From: Rhynchonema sp. JSB1_4
Lineage: Eukaryota; Nematoda; Chromadorea; Monhysterida; Xyalidae
Direction: 5' to 3'
Length of the DNA stretch: 64,000 nucleotides
Assembly (NCBI GenBank): GCA_030248065.1
Contig: JASAMV010006926.1
Location: 1-64,000 of the forward strand
The position numbers and the translations under genes were made by a program. Below are positions 14,201 to 24,836 of the stretch, piece after piece; position 1 is the stretch's first letter, and every line of letters starts with the position of its first letter. Below the pieces are notes generated by a model. The model was given only the letters and a program-made list of their open reading frames with translations. It searched no databases and had not been told where the DNA came from.

Positions 14201-17200
14201 TACAGGGGTACAAAGGTAGCCTGCGTATCCTGCAGGGTTGCTCAAAAACATGTGCTGCCGCCAGAGTAACTGTTAAGGCACTGTTGCGCGAGGTAAGTTA
14301 AAATATTCTTCTTGAGTCGTAATGCTGATCAATTTTTTGATTGATTATTTTTGTGTCACACTTCAGTGTGTGCGGGCAAATATTTCAGGGCAGCACAACG
14401 GAATGTTGTTACACGAACATGTGCAATTCTGAGCAACAATCGGCCCTTCCCAACACTCTGGTGGTGATCGTCACCGTGATCTGTGCAACACTGATGAAAT
14501 AGAAGAAGAAAAACGAAAATGAACATCGACCTAAAGTGACTTCGTTTGATACACTAGTGTAGAGAAATTGTGAAAGAACATCGTCTATTTCACTGGATCA
14601 TGGATAACCTAAGTAGGTAAGAAAATTCCAATCTCTTTTTAATCATGCTAGGATAAATTTGAAAAATCATGGACTGCACCTGGCCTAAACATTGAAAATC
14701 TGACGCCGATACCAAGCTCTTCAACCTACAAAGTGATTGATAGAATGATCTAAAATTGCATTGATGTTGCTGTGATCCAGGCATGAATTGCTGGTATAAT
14801 ATAAAAGTCCCCACGAATAAAACTGATTAGTCCATTGGGTTATGATCAGTGTTATTCTACGAAAATAGTCAGTCGACACCCAGCATCGATGTTTGGCAGC
14901 AATCTGGCACGCCACGTTCTTTTGTCGTTCCATTTCAACGAGCACTGATTTCACTTTGCTTTACCTCCATCAGCAATCATCACCAATACCCACCGGCACC
15001 CATGTCACCCCCGATCGCCACTCTGCTGTTCGTTGTGCTCACAATGGCCAATGCTGCACAAGCACTCAAATGTTATTACATGGGGTTGCACCAAACGATG
15101 ACAGCAACCAGCAAGGGCGAACCGTGCCAAAGCTGCCTGATCACTTCAAGCGGTTACGGTTGTGCGACGGGGTCGTGCGATGCGGCAAAAGAATTGTTCG
15201 CTGTTAGTCTTTCGCTCAATGCACATAGACGTTTTGATTGCTTTATAGGCGCACCACTACAATTTTCGCGCAAATTATTTCAGCAGAGACTACAAAAATG
15301 CTGTTACACGAATCTGTGCAACGATGACCCAATGAATTCTGACCGACAATCGGCCTTTCCCAACATTCTGGTGGTGATCGGCACCGTGATCTGCGCAACG
15401 CTGATGAAATAGAGGAAAAAACAGAAAGAAGAATGAACAAAGTGACACAAAGTTCTGTACTGCTGAAAATTGTGAAAAACTTTGACTAATTTGACCGACC
15501 ATGATTTAGCCAAATTCAGAATCCAATGGATGACCTAAAAAATTCGAAATTCATTGTTTAATTATAATAGGAAAAATTCAAAGATTCTTCAACTGTACAC
15601 CCGACCTTAACCGGATAGCTGAAACCGATACAAAACTGAAGTAAAGTGACTGATTCAGAATGATCTAAAATTGCACTGGTGCCATTCTATGATCCATGCA
15701 TGATTTAGTCTCGTATGCGCGACGTAGATATCGACATGAAGTAAAACAATGACAGCATTGTAAATACTGACCAAGTCGATTTTGTTTGTGAAATCAGTCA
15801 TGGCGAATGTATGTACTTGATCATTGCGCACTGACCAGAAACGATAAGTGCTCTTTCGAACAACATCACGTCATCAATGTGATTCAAAGTGCCACAGTAA
15901 ATTGGATCACCCGTTGGGCTCCGAAAATGGATTTCGTAGAAAATTAATGAAAATGTTGTCGCCGATACTAATGCGGCGTCAGCAACAAACATTTCCCTGA
16001 CTTTCCCCGTCCACTATCATCATCACCAACACCCACCGGCAATCATGTCACCCCCGATCGCCACTCTGCTGCTCGTTGTGCTCACAATGGCCAATAATGC
16101 TGCACAAGCAATCAAATGCTATGTCGGCTCAACAGACCACGTCATGGACAATTTTCTGGGAATACCCTGCCAGATTTGACCAAGGTCAGCGTTGTACGTT
16201 GACAATCAGAGATTTTGAATTCATTTTACACAACGCAATACGAATCTCAAAACCTCAAATGCGTCCAAGAAAGCAGCCGGATAACATTGCAGCGCAAAGA
16301 TCAAGATGGAATCTTTATGGGTTGCCACAACGGATTCACTTGTGCCGAGATGAAAAAGGATCCCGAAATTGTTAGCCCTAAATCGGTCAAATTTCCGTTT
16401 TGCCATCTAAACTTGTAGGTACATATACTAATTTGACGATACAAAGTATGCTCAGTGACGTGACATTATCGGGAGTGTGGGTCACTAAAACGAATATTCA
16501 TTATTTTACATGGAGGTTTAAACAAAATGGGAACCATAAAGTTTAAGGACACGCCGCATAGAAGGTTTCACTCGTTCCCCTGATAAACAGGGCAAACAAC
16601 AATCTTCAGGAAATATGCTGTACGACAGATCTGTGCAACGCTGGCGGAGTGGACACCGCGATCAACTCTCATCCGAAACAGTCGATCTCCAAGATTCTGA
16701 TGGTGCTCGCCAGCGGTGTGATTCAGATCTACTGAATTGAGAAACGAATGGATCGATAATCACGAAACATTGCCGAACGGAGCGATTTGTTGTGGAGGAA
16801 ATTGCAAGCAAACACTTATAAGGGCGGACTAGGTTGAATCCGGAAACCGGAATCCGGAAATATCTCCGGAAAACGCATTATTTTTGCATTTAAATTTCTG
16901 CGTTTAAGGTTAAATCCGGAATCCGGAAAACGGAAATAATTTGCATACAAAAATACAAAACATTTCCGGACTCCGGAAATATTTCCGGAAAACGCAGAAA
17001 TTTACATGCAAAAATAATGCGTTTTCCGGAAATATTTCCGGATTCCGGTTTCCGGATTCAACCTAAGTCTGCCCGGAAATATTTCCGGAGTCCGGAAATG
17101 TTTTGTATTTTTGTATGCAAATTATTTCCGGTTTCCGGATTCCGGATGTAACCTTAGTTCGCCCTAAGACTCCTACTAACGACTTTCGTGACAATCGAAT

Positions 17201-18927
17201 AAAAAACCGACTAATTGAATACGGTGGTGTTTGTGTGCGATCGTATCTCTGAGTGATTCTCTTGCGATCGGACGAACTACGTTTCTTTCCAAACACGCAT
17301 GCGTTAGATATACAAATAGCCATTTGAAGATGGACAGCACGGATTGAAGAACATGGGCAACTCCTCCACAAACATGGTGTGACGTCTATCGAAAGCGCAG
17401 GATCTCGAGAATATGACAATACGACCTCGGTGTGGGCTGGTCGTTTATGAATGTCAATGCTTGTCCCGGGGCGAGCCAAATTCTCCATGTGTGTGGCGCG
17501 AACGCGGACGGAAACCTTGTATGCCAGAGTGGGCGATAATTAAAAAATTTGGTGATCGGTCAGGGCCGGTTTTGCCTTGGTCGAGCAGCGTAAACAAGAC
17601 CTGATACAAAACTTTTACTGTCGTCGAAATTGGTGAAGTCTGTTAATCATGATTGTTATCTTTAGTAAAAACTGACACGCGATCAAATCAACACCGCACC
17701 GATCACTATACTGTATGTTTGATATGTACATCGCCCAATATCCCACTGACCTGCAGTCCAACAACAGCGCATGTCCCCTTTGCGCACACGCCACCACCAT
17801 TTGGTCCATTATGCCACAAGGCATGCCACATGCGTGCTCGGCACGTTGACACGCCAATGCCTTGGCTTTGGCGCTGAAACATCACACAATAATGTCATGG
17901 TGCGTGCGTGCCTGATTTGACAAAGACGTTGCGATTTGGTGTCTGCAATGAGGTAGTCAAATCACTTGCGCGTAACGTGATTGTTTTCGGTGACTGTGTT
18001 TATCATTGTAAAGGGATTGGCGTGGTATTATACTTGCCGACTATCAATAAAGGGTCCACCCACCACCAAAGTTAGACTTTGATTCTGTGGAATCAGAACG
18101 CCGAATAGCAGTTTCATCAAAGTCAGTCGAAAAGTTTCAACGTTACGATGACCCACCTACAAGTGGTTCCAGTCAGTTGTTCCAAGAACGTGTGCACAGC
18201 GACCTCCAGCGCTGCACTGCTGCTCAGGCCTCCACCAAGGGGTACCGTAGAAACAACAGTCAGATCAAATGGTGGGACTTCAGCAGTCGATGTGAATTGT
18301 GCCATGACTTGTTGAATGTACTGTGTCCATGGGGGAGATTCGGCGATCGATTTTTGGTCTGCTCTTAGGGTGATCTCTATTGGTTGGTCGCTGGGGAAAC
18401 TTAAACTCCACAGCCGACAATGAGTGGAATTCGGATCCGAGCGTTTCGACCCCACGATCACCGTGTAAAGTGGAATGGCCTGAACAAATGGTGTATTTTT
18501 GTCAGAGACCGGATCCGTAAACGGTCCTGTCAACTTTCAAAGCCGGACTGTCTTTTTATTCTCTGCGATCGTTTCGGTCTGGATTTCTATACAAGTTGAC
18601 TACAAAATTACACCAGGGCAAAGCTGTTTGTCAGCTGTCTGAGGACAAATTTTACGATGGCCGAAATTACTACACATGGTGCCATCGTGGAAAAAAATTC
18701 CTAGATATCCTATTTTTTGCCGTTTGAACAGACCGTGTTTGATATAGGTACCTAGCTCGGCCTGACCAAAATCAACCAACCATGGGCAACACGAATCCGT
18801 CACAATAGTCAACATGTTCTCCAATCAGGTTCACTCGTCCAGGCGCATTTGCACCCAACGTCGCGTCCGCACCATAAATTCGTGAAAATTCACGCTTTGC
18901 GCGATCGAGCAGCTCGCGTTCGCTCAT
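11253..18927 (-). CDS. GALK: galactokinase
   Basis: Seven exons on the minus strand: 18781-18927, 18157-18479, 17751-17873, 12246-12427, 11618-11768, 11392-11554 and 11253-11324. They total 1161 bases and close in frame at 386 residues, close to human GALK1 (392). GHMP landmarks are intact: [12 protein letters not shown] (about 30-41, galactose binding), [15 protein letters not shown] (about 129-143, ATP loop), CGIMDQ (about 176-181, with the catalytic Asp), TNSNV, and [14 protein letters not shown] near the C-terminus. The enzyme phosphorylates galactose to galactose-1-phosphate with ATP, the first step of the Leloir pathway, in the cytosol. Exon junction residues rebuild the family sequence exactly (PM|AIPLYTV, DC|R-SL, R|DNFEVSC). 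The 5.3-kb intron between exons 3 and 4 carries four Ly6-like copies on the opposite strand and a foldback repeat. Three of the six donors are GTTGGT. The start is the first ATG before the conserved N-terminus; it is not proven. Confidence 0.95.
12912..13404 (+). CDS. secreted Ly6/three-finger-like protein, copy 2 (nested)
   Basis: Two exons (12912-13049, 13210-13404) give 110 residues. The signal peptide [20 protein letters not shown] is almost the same as in the other copies, followed by IKCY. The cysteine module ends CCDTDLCN, and the tail ([17 protein letters not shown]) looks like a GPI signal. The first intron follows the LCLK codons, as in copy 1, but the second intron present in copies 1, 3 and 5 is missing, so exons 2 and 3 are fused. 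The gene lies inside the long galactokinase intron and is read on the opposite strand. An Asn-linked glycosylation motif (KNET) starts exon 2. Role unknown beyond a predicted cell-surface location. Confidence 0.75.
13970..14502 (+). CDS. secreted Ly6/three-finger-like protein, copy 3 (nested)
   Basis: Three exons (13970-14119, 14206-14292, 14389-14502), all phase 0, give 116 residues. The signal peptide is [20 protein letters not shown]. The mature start departs from the KCY pattern (ACPGGLKC). A CETC pair sits at the first exon end, then GCSKTC, then CCYTNMCN, and a GPI-like tail ending [13 protein letters not shown]. The last 30 codons are nearly identical to copies 2 and 4 at the DNA level, pointing to recent duplication or gene conversion. 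Nested in the galactokinase intron, opposite strand. Confidence 0.75.
15002..15412 (+). CDS. secreted Ly6/three-finger-like protein, copy 4 (nested)
   Basis: The signal peptide [20 protein letters not shown] leads to LKCYY, a CQSC pair, [15 protein letters not shown] and the shared GPI-like tail ([15 protein letters not shown]). The intron that follows the CxxC pair in the other copies is absent. A second intron, 15203-15283 (GTTAGT..TTTCAG), is 81 bases long, a multiple of three and free of stops, so the frame is open with or without splicing: 109 residues spliced, 136 if retained. The position equals the second intron of copy 3, so splicing is the better guess. The open frame extends upstream to 14849, but the shared signal peptide places the start at 15002. 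Confidence 0.7.
   Translation: MSPPIATLLFVVLTMANAAQALKCYYMGLHQTMTATSKGEPCQSCLITSSGYGCATGSCDAAKELFAVSLSLNAHRRFDCFIGAPLQFSRKLFQQRLQKCCYTNLCNDDPMNSDRQSAFPNILVVIGTVICATLMK
16045..16735 (+). pseudogene. Ly6-like copy 5, frameshifted in exon 1
   Basis: Exons 16045-16184, 16293-16370 and 16610-16735 can be aligned to copies 1-4: the same signal peptide, IKCY, then [16 protein letters not shown] and a hydrophobic tail ([13 protein letters not shown]). Exon 1 is 140 bases where the pattern needs 141, and the frame hits TGA exactly where the second Cys of the CxxC pair is expected, so a single base is missing there. Splice sites and the later exons look intact. It is either a young pseudogene or a sequencing error. 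The tail differs from copies 2-4 and is closer in style to copy 1. Confidence 0.65.
16822..17164. mobile_element. foldback (MITE-like) element built of CCGGAAAT palindromes
   Basis: The ends are inverted (GGGCGGACTAGGTTG at left; the reverse complement of the right end reads GGGCGAACTAAGGTT), and the whole interval is made of repeated palindromic strings such as CCGGAAATATTTCCGG with ATTTGCATGCAAAAAT-type spacers. TAA flanks both sides as a possible target duplication. A second, shorter copy lies at about 36731-36894. It sits in the galactokinase intron downstream of the last Ly6-like copy. Confidence 0.65.
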
Positions 18928-19623
18928 GATTTTGTCTCGGTGAAATCGAAACGTTCCAAAATTGCAATATAATATTTTTGTGGCGTACTGCGTGCGAGCG
19001 GTTGATAAAGGTCAGGTGTTACACCATGTGTTAGCAGCCAAGTGCAAATATTACTGATACTGATTTGATGATGGTGTTGTGGTGTTTGTATCTGCACTTG
19101 CCTGACTTGGATGCGTTACTTGTCTTAAATACTGCTTGGCGTTGGCTACTGGTTGCTGAAACGCACGTATAATCTGTAATCGATACATTTAAAAGCAAGC
19201 GCTGGTATGCAACGTTCCGACAGTCACTTCTACTGCACATTTCCCCAACTTTAGCCCTAACTTTGTGGGAGTCATATTGCACTGAAACCTTGTTCAAGGA
19301 TAAAACTTGACGTATTTCATTACGAATGTATGTAGTGTTCTTGGGTGAGACGAAGTGCTCTCAGAATCTCTGCTGTTGACTGTAAAAAGGCTAAACTGCC
19401 TTGAAGAAATTAAAAAAAACTGGTTTAGTTTCATTTAAGAACTGAAACGGCAATAGCTTTAAGCAAGCATATCATGTACGGATATGTATATAGGTATACT
19501 TTTCAAACGAAAACCAAAGCAGATCATTAAAAGAATTTCAAGATTATTGAACGGCTATCACAATAACTGGATTATAGAGTAATGTCGAACACAAAAACCA
19601 AGCGAAGTTACTCGTTCTTAACA

Positions 19624-21084
19624 TCAATTGGATGAGCCAAGCATGTATTTCTCACAAACGGATGGTTGCACATCGATCAGAAGGCATATGAAATGTCCCA
19701 AACGGTACTCCATGTCCCATTGGTGTTCGCCATTAATAATTATCCAAGGCACCCTAGTCAAAGCAGGAGCCAATTGGTTCGTTCGTTTCCCGGCTTGAAA
19801 GTTCAGTTCATCACCCAAGAAAACGGGCCCCCCCCCCCCCCCCCCCCCCCCTCTGAATGGGCACAGTCAATAATCACTGATTTGTCTTTGAACTCGTCAA
19901 GACACGGGTCGAAGCCTGTGCGCAATTGCAGACAACTGAGTGCACGCAAGTGCTCCCTTGGGTCAGGATGAAACTCAATGATGCAATTCTGGGCCACGAT
20001 TTGTGCGCAATCCCTTGGTCCCGAATGACATTTGCATGAGGTGATTGTTTCACCACACGTGGCCTTTCCAAAAGGGATATAAATGAAATCTACGTAATCT
20101 ATTAGTCCATCGTCAAGGAGAACTGGTACGAGTTGCTCTCGAAAAAAATTGGTTACGTCAGGACAATGGGATTCCCCCAACACCGTGAGGTTTATCGCTG
20201 GGTTTACACGTGTTGTCGTGAGTGTTGACGTTGTTGTTGCGATTGGTGTTGTTGGAAGTGTTTGTGGTTGTTTAGTTGAATGACACGCTGAAAACTTATT
20301 CGAATAAGTTCGTTATAGAATTTGGTACGAGTCGCGAACTGCCCTGGTTGCGCCACCACGACACCGTCCTTGGATGACGTGATCAATACCGTGGATGGTA
20401 TGGTATAGTGACGAAGCGAAAAACTTTTGTAATACTGAGCACTGCGAGAATTGCTGTGTGGTGTGGATTCAGGTGTTCTCTGAGCAAGTGGTGTAGTTGA
20501 GAAATCAAAATTTTCCCATATCCAGCCCAATTTTCGGGAAATTTCCCATACATACCCCCAAAACTCAAAAATTTCCCATACCAGGGGGTGTTCTCCAAAA
20601 ATTCAAAAATTTCCCATACCCGAGGGGGGTTCTGAAAAAATAACCCCAAAAACCTGCTAAAGGTGCCAAAACTTGGTCTATAAAGTGCTTAAAACAAGGT
20701 TTTCTTGCGGGAGCAAGCGATTTATGACATTAGGCGAAAAATGGTCAATTTTGGTACTTCACGGGATCAAAAAGTCATTTCTTAGGGGCGCTTGTTCCAA
20801 AAGTGAAAAATTTCCCATACCCCCGGCCGATTTCCCATACCCCATACCAGGGGTAACCCCCCAAGCCCCACCTCCCCAGCTACACCACTTGCTCTGAGCT
20901 AACCAAGAGAGTTCTAACCCCACCCAACACCCAGCTTCATACAGGCCCATTTTGTCAATGAGAGCTGTTTCAGCCAAATCCTATTTCTAAAAAGTTATTC
21001 TGCCGCGGTCACAAGCAACTCACCATTTGACGCATTGAGCACGGCCCCAATTGTTACTGACAGCAAAATTATTGATAATTTCAT
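19624..21084 (-). CDS. GILT-like (gamma-interferon-inducible lysosomal thiol reductase family) protein, frame broken by a poly-G run
   Basis: Exon 1 (21024-21084) encodes a signal peptide (MKLSIILLSVTIGAVLNAS); exon 2 (19624-20287) encodes the rest. After a Thr-rich linker the frame reads LGESHCPDVTNFF, DFIYIPFGKA, then a CHSGPRDCAQIVAQNC block that matches the GILT signature (C-x-H-G-x-x-x-C-x-x-N-type), a CLQL..C..CAHSEG block, and after the run of G a GDELNFQAGKRT..VPWIIINGEHQ block. GILT enzymes reduce disulfides in lysosomes; related proteins are abundant in nematodes. The active-site motif is C-P-D-V, so the second Cys of CXXC is absent. The coding parts sum to 725 bases: 23 G after the GAG codon put the two halves out of frame by one base. 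One more G would join them at about 241 residues. A repeat element occupies the single intron. Confidence 0.75.
19828..19851 (+). repeat. 24-base homopolymer C (G on the coding strand) inside the GILT-like exon
   Basis: The run lies between two conserved GILT blocks and would code for glycine. Its length decides whether the gene is open. Long homopolymers are error-prone both in replication and in sequencing. Confidence 0.85.
20485..20891. mobile_element. hAT-like non-autonomous element in the GILT-like intron
   Basis: The ends are inverted repeats (CAAGTGGTGTAG and CTACACCACTTG) and the flanks carry the same CTCTGAG 7-mer. The interior repeats AAATTTCCCATACC on both sides, the same design as in the larger repeat nest: family-specific motifs reiterated near each end. 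Confidence 0.7.
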
Positions 21085-21680
21085 GATGAAATGTGTTTTT
21101 TCGTTTATCAGAACTGAAAAAATGCGGCCGCCATAACTGAGAAAGACTGAACTGGCGTGGCTATGACCTGGGCCTGGGCTAACCTGTTACACATGATGAG
21201 ACATTCGATGAATTTCAGACAGACAATCAAATACAAAAGTCAAAAATGTTTTTTTTCTGGCTGTCCAGACATTATTTTATGCGTCAGGGACGACAAGAAT
21301 TGGTGGCTCGATACTGAACAGCGTGCCATATGAGAAAGTCACTGCCTTGACCCATAGTGTTCACTCGCCGTTTGTTATGATCGCATGAATTGGCTGTTCC
21401 TTTTGTTCGTGTTTTCATACTTGATCAACAAATTTGAATCAGGCACTTGATGTGGAACTCAACTCGGATATTGGAATGTTCCAAGAATAGTTTAATTATC
21501 ATACACTGATCGTTGCGGCCTGCGGCGCATGTTGGGGGAAGCTAGTTCAGTTGCAAACTTTTTCCAGTACCTAAGAAAAAATGAAAGGAAAGTGTCTGCA
21601 TATAATTAGATAGAAACTTGAACGACAAGTTTACAAAAGCTGTTGGAATTCAGCACAGGTTCCAAAACGTGGCTGTAAAT

Positions 21681-22085
21681 TACTTTCAAATTCAAATTTT
21701 ATCTGCACGCTTGCGCAAAGACCTTTTTTACACAAGATCCGGAAAATACAAAAAAATAAACATGAGCATTAATAGAGAAAATGTGAACATGAATAAACAA
21801 ACGACAAAAAAACGTACTGGGGAGATTCAAAGCAGCCAAACCAATTTTTACGTTTTGGGACGAATATTGATGTCGTGCATTCTGGGGACAAAACAGTCGA
21901 AAATATCCGATGCTTAATTTTTGTTTCAAATTTCAAATTTTATCTGCACGCTTTCGCAAAGACCTTTACACAAGATCCGGAGAAACCCTAAAAAAGTGAA
22001 CATGAGTATTAATAAACGAAAATGTGAACATGACGAACAAACGACAAAGAAAACGTACCGGCGAGATGCAACCAACCAAACTACT
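21681..22085. repeat. direct repeat of about 160 bp, two copies plus fragments elsewhere
   Basis: About 21681-21840 and 21927-22085 share the order TTTTATCTGCACGCTT, GCGCAAAGACCTTT, ACAAGATCCGGA, AACATGAG-ATTAATA, ACAAACGACAAA and a final ATTC/ATGC-AACCAAAC block. A weaker third piece is near 22400-22440, and a reverse-complement piece at about 25275-25330 continues into the segment also seen at 10985. It is a dispersed repeat of unknown class with no coding potential. Confidence 0.6.
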
Positions 22086-22702
22086 GGTAATGAAGAGAAC
22101 AAACGTAACGAGCAATAAAGTCGGCAACGGATGACGGAATATAGATGATTATCTTTGTGTTTATTTGTTTGAAGATATGTTTGAAAAAGTGCCGACTGTA
22201 TTTCTAAAAAACAAGCACTTTTTTCTAAAAAAACTTTTTTGTTCTGTTGCAACGTAGCACGGATGATTTTCCAATCATTCCCTCTTGGTGGGCGTTGGCT
22301 TTCGTGCTCCTCCGCGCCGTAAAAAAAGAGAATCATATTCGACTCGCAAGCCGAAAAGAATAAAAGATCAAAAGAACATCGAAAATCTAAGGAACTTCAA
22401 CTTCAACTTTTTATTTTGACGCTTCCGCAAAAGCCTAAACACAGACTAGGCATTTCGAAAATTGCAACTGAAAAGAATTGAAACCGAAACATCAAGCGAA
22501 CCGTCATGGAAGGACCCAAGGGCGGATGGAGATCGAGTCGAGACCGAGAGGTATCAATCGCGACGCGGAGATAGAATTTGAATTCATCACAGAAACGGAA
22601 TCCAACTGACCCAACGGAATCCAAGCTGCCGTATCCTAATTGTGTTGAGGTCTCGTTTCAGGCTTTAAATTTCGGTTCAGAGGTCGCAATCGGGCCGGCC
22701 CG

Positions 22703-23327
22703 AGTAGGCCTGGGCACAATTATGGGTGGGCACAATACCCAATACCCAATACCAATACCACCCAATACCAATACCAATACCAGTGTTTGGTATTGGTATT
22801 GGGTCTGATTCTGGTATTGGGTATTGGGTATTGGTATTGAAGCTGGCCTGGTATTGGTATTGGGTATTGGTATTGGGTTTGCCCAGGTATTGGGTCAAAA
22901 CCAATACCCAATACTAATCCAAAAAAACCCAATACCAAACCAATACCAAACCCAATACCTGACACAAAACCCAATACCAAACCAATACCAAACCCAATAC
23001 CAACCCAATATCAGGCCAAAAACCCAATACCAAACCAATACTAAGACCAATACCCAATACCCAATACCAATACCAACCCAATACCCAATACTCAATACCA
23101 ATACCAACCCAATACCAAACCCAATACCAGGCACTTCAGTAGTATTGATCTGGTATTGGGTATTGGTATTGGTATTGGGTCTCACCCGGTATTGGTATTG
23201 GGTATTGGTATTGGGTCACCAATTTGGTATTGGTATTGGGTATTGGGTATTGGTACAGGGCCGGTATTGGTATTGGGTATTGGTATTGGGTGTCAAAAGT
23301 GGTATTGTGCCCAGGCCTAGGCACAAT
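22703..23327. repeat. TIR element filled with TATTGG(GTA) repeats, copy 1
   Basis: The ends read AGGCCTGGGCACAAT and its reverse complement ATTGTGCCCAGGCCT. The inside is an imperfect array of CCAATACC / GGTATTGG units that switches strand near 23150, so the element is largely palindromic. Open frames in it (repeating Tyr-Trp and Pro-Ile-Pro) are artefacts of the repeat. Confidence 0.7.
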
Positions 23328-23337
23328 CAGTGTAGTG

Positions 23338-23652
23338 GCAGGCCCATGTGTGGGAGGTAAGTATGATGCGGGGTTGGGACCGGAAGCGTGAGAGGTATGA
23401 TTTTGGTCACCCAAAAAGGCGAAAAAACACCGTTTTTGTGATACAACTTTGGCCAAAAACTGAGGTAAAAATAGTACTTTTTCAAAATTTTCGCCGAAAA
23501 TCGCCTAAAAATAGGTATTATGGGTGGGTTTGCGCGCGGAGCGCGCGATTTTTGGGAAAATAAGGTCGAAAAACACCGATTTTTGCCTTAAAAAGGTATA
23601 AAATTGCTTGTGAGAGGTATGATTTGGAGTTGTGAGAGGTAAGGACCCAGTG
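23338..23652. mobile_element. hAT-like element, family D, copy 1 (truncated)
   Basis: It starts CAGTGTAGTGGCAGG and carries the motif GTGAGAGGTATGATTT near both sides, with a GCGCGCGGAGCGCGCG palindrome in its core. The right end is lost where another element (CAGTGCTGTGGCT) begins. It preserves the uninterrupted sequence into which another element inserted in copy 2 (28527-29288). Confidence 0.65.
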
Positions 23653-24400
23653 CTGTGGCTATTTTTGCGGGGCGGGTAGGGTACATACCGTAAAAACCTA
23701 AATAGAAGGGGGGGGCTCTATTAACTCACTGACCCCATTTTGGGGGGGCTCTATTACGGGGGGGGCTCTATTCCGGGGGGCCTCTATTAATTCACTGACC
23801 CGAACCTGAAAAATTGTTCCCAGAAATACCCCAAAAACCCCTAAAAACGGGTTTGAAAGGATGTTTTTTCGCTTGCAACCGCATTTATTCGTGTCTATTC
23901 GTCAATAGGAGGCGTATTATGTGCTCTGAACAAACAACAAACGTGCATAAATGTACCTGTACACCACTATCAAGCCTTAATACACTACAGTATAGGGGAT
24001 GTTACATTGGGGGGGCTCTATTCCGGGGGGGGGCTTTAATTAACCCACCCCCCCTTTTTGGGGGGGGCTGTGGGGGGGGGGGGGCGCGGGTCCCGGGGGG
24101 GGGGCTTCGTAGGTGGAAAAAATCGGGGCGGGTAGGGGGGTAGTGTACCTGGGATTTTGGGGGGGGGGGGAATCCGGTTTGGGGGGGGGAGGTGGGGGGG
24201 AAGATTTTTCGGGGCGGGTAGGGTACAAAACAAGTTTTTTCGGGTGCCTGTTTTTATGTACTAAAAGGTGCATATATCGCGCGCAGCGCGAGATTTTTTG
24301 CACTTTTTAGGGTTTTCGGGGGGAAATTTGGGCTTTTTACCGAAAAATGGGCATTTTGGGGGTAAAAATCGGGGCGGGTAGGCCGTACCATTTGGGAGCC
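23653..24400. repeat. G-rich element debris with GGGGCGGGTAGGGTAC and GGCTCTATTA motifs
   Basis: It begins CAGTGCTGTGGCT; the matching inverted end AGCCACAGCACTG is at 25264-25276, after nested insertions. The interval contains several GGGCTCTATTA units and GGGGCGGGTAGGGTAC units, long G and C runs, and a GCGCGCAGCGCG palindrome near 24278. No gene. Confidence 0.5.
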
Positions 24401-24836
24401 CAGTGTAGTTCCTGGGGGGGGGGGAGGCCGCCGCTTCCCCCCCCCCCCATAACCGCCGCGACCAAGGTACACTGTACACTAACCGCCGCGCCCAGGTACA
24501 CTAACCGCCTCAAGAAAATGGGCATTTTTAGGCCAAAATGGCCATTTTTAGGCCTAAAATGGGTGATTTTAGGTCAATGATGTCAAAAGTCGCCAAAATA
24601 CCCTTTTTTATGAGGGGTAAAAATCGGAAATTTTCTACCCAAAAAGACTTTTCCGATGGGTCTTCCCCCCCCCTCCCCCCCCCGGGGAACCACCCCCCGC
24701 ACGGAAAAGGGGGAACCCCCCGCGGCGGGTAGGACAGTACCAGGGCGGGGCGAGTAGCGGGGGGTAGGGTACAAGAGCGGGGCGGGTAGGGGGGTAGCGT
24801 ACCAGGCCGGGGCGGGTAGGGTACCTTTGGGGGAAC
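24401..24836. mobile_element. hAT-like element, family B, truncated copy (CCGCC motif)
   Basis: It starts CAGTGTAGTTCCTGG, carries the GGTACACTAACCGCC motif three times and the family core (TTTTTAGGCCTAAAATGG, then TGTCAAAAGTCGCC). Its right end is replaced by GGGGCGGGTAGGGTAC units of another family. Confidence 0.6.

Noticed and set aside
14849..15001. N-terminal extension of Ly6-like copy 4
   Set aside because: All sister copies start at the MSPP/MSSP methionine with a signal peptide; the extension matches their 5' untranslated leader.
19828..19851. Telomere-like or regulatory poly-C tract
   Set aside because: It lies inside a clear exon and is better explained as a homopolymer within the coding region.
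22720..23360. Long open frames rich in Tyr-Trp or Pro-Ile-Pro (also 25391-25840)
   Set aside because: They are translations of the TATTGG/CCAATA repeat in several frames and on both strands at once; not a gene.
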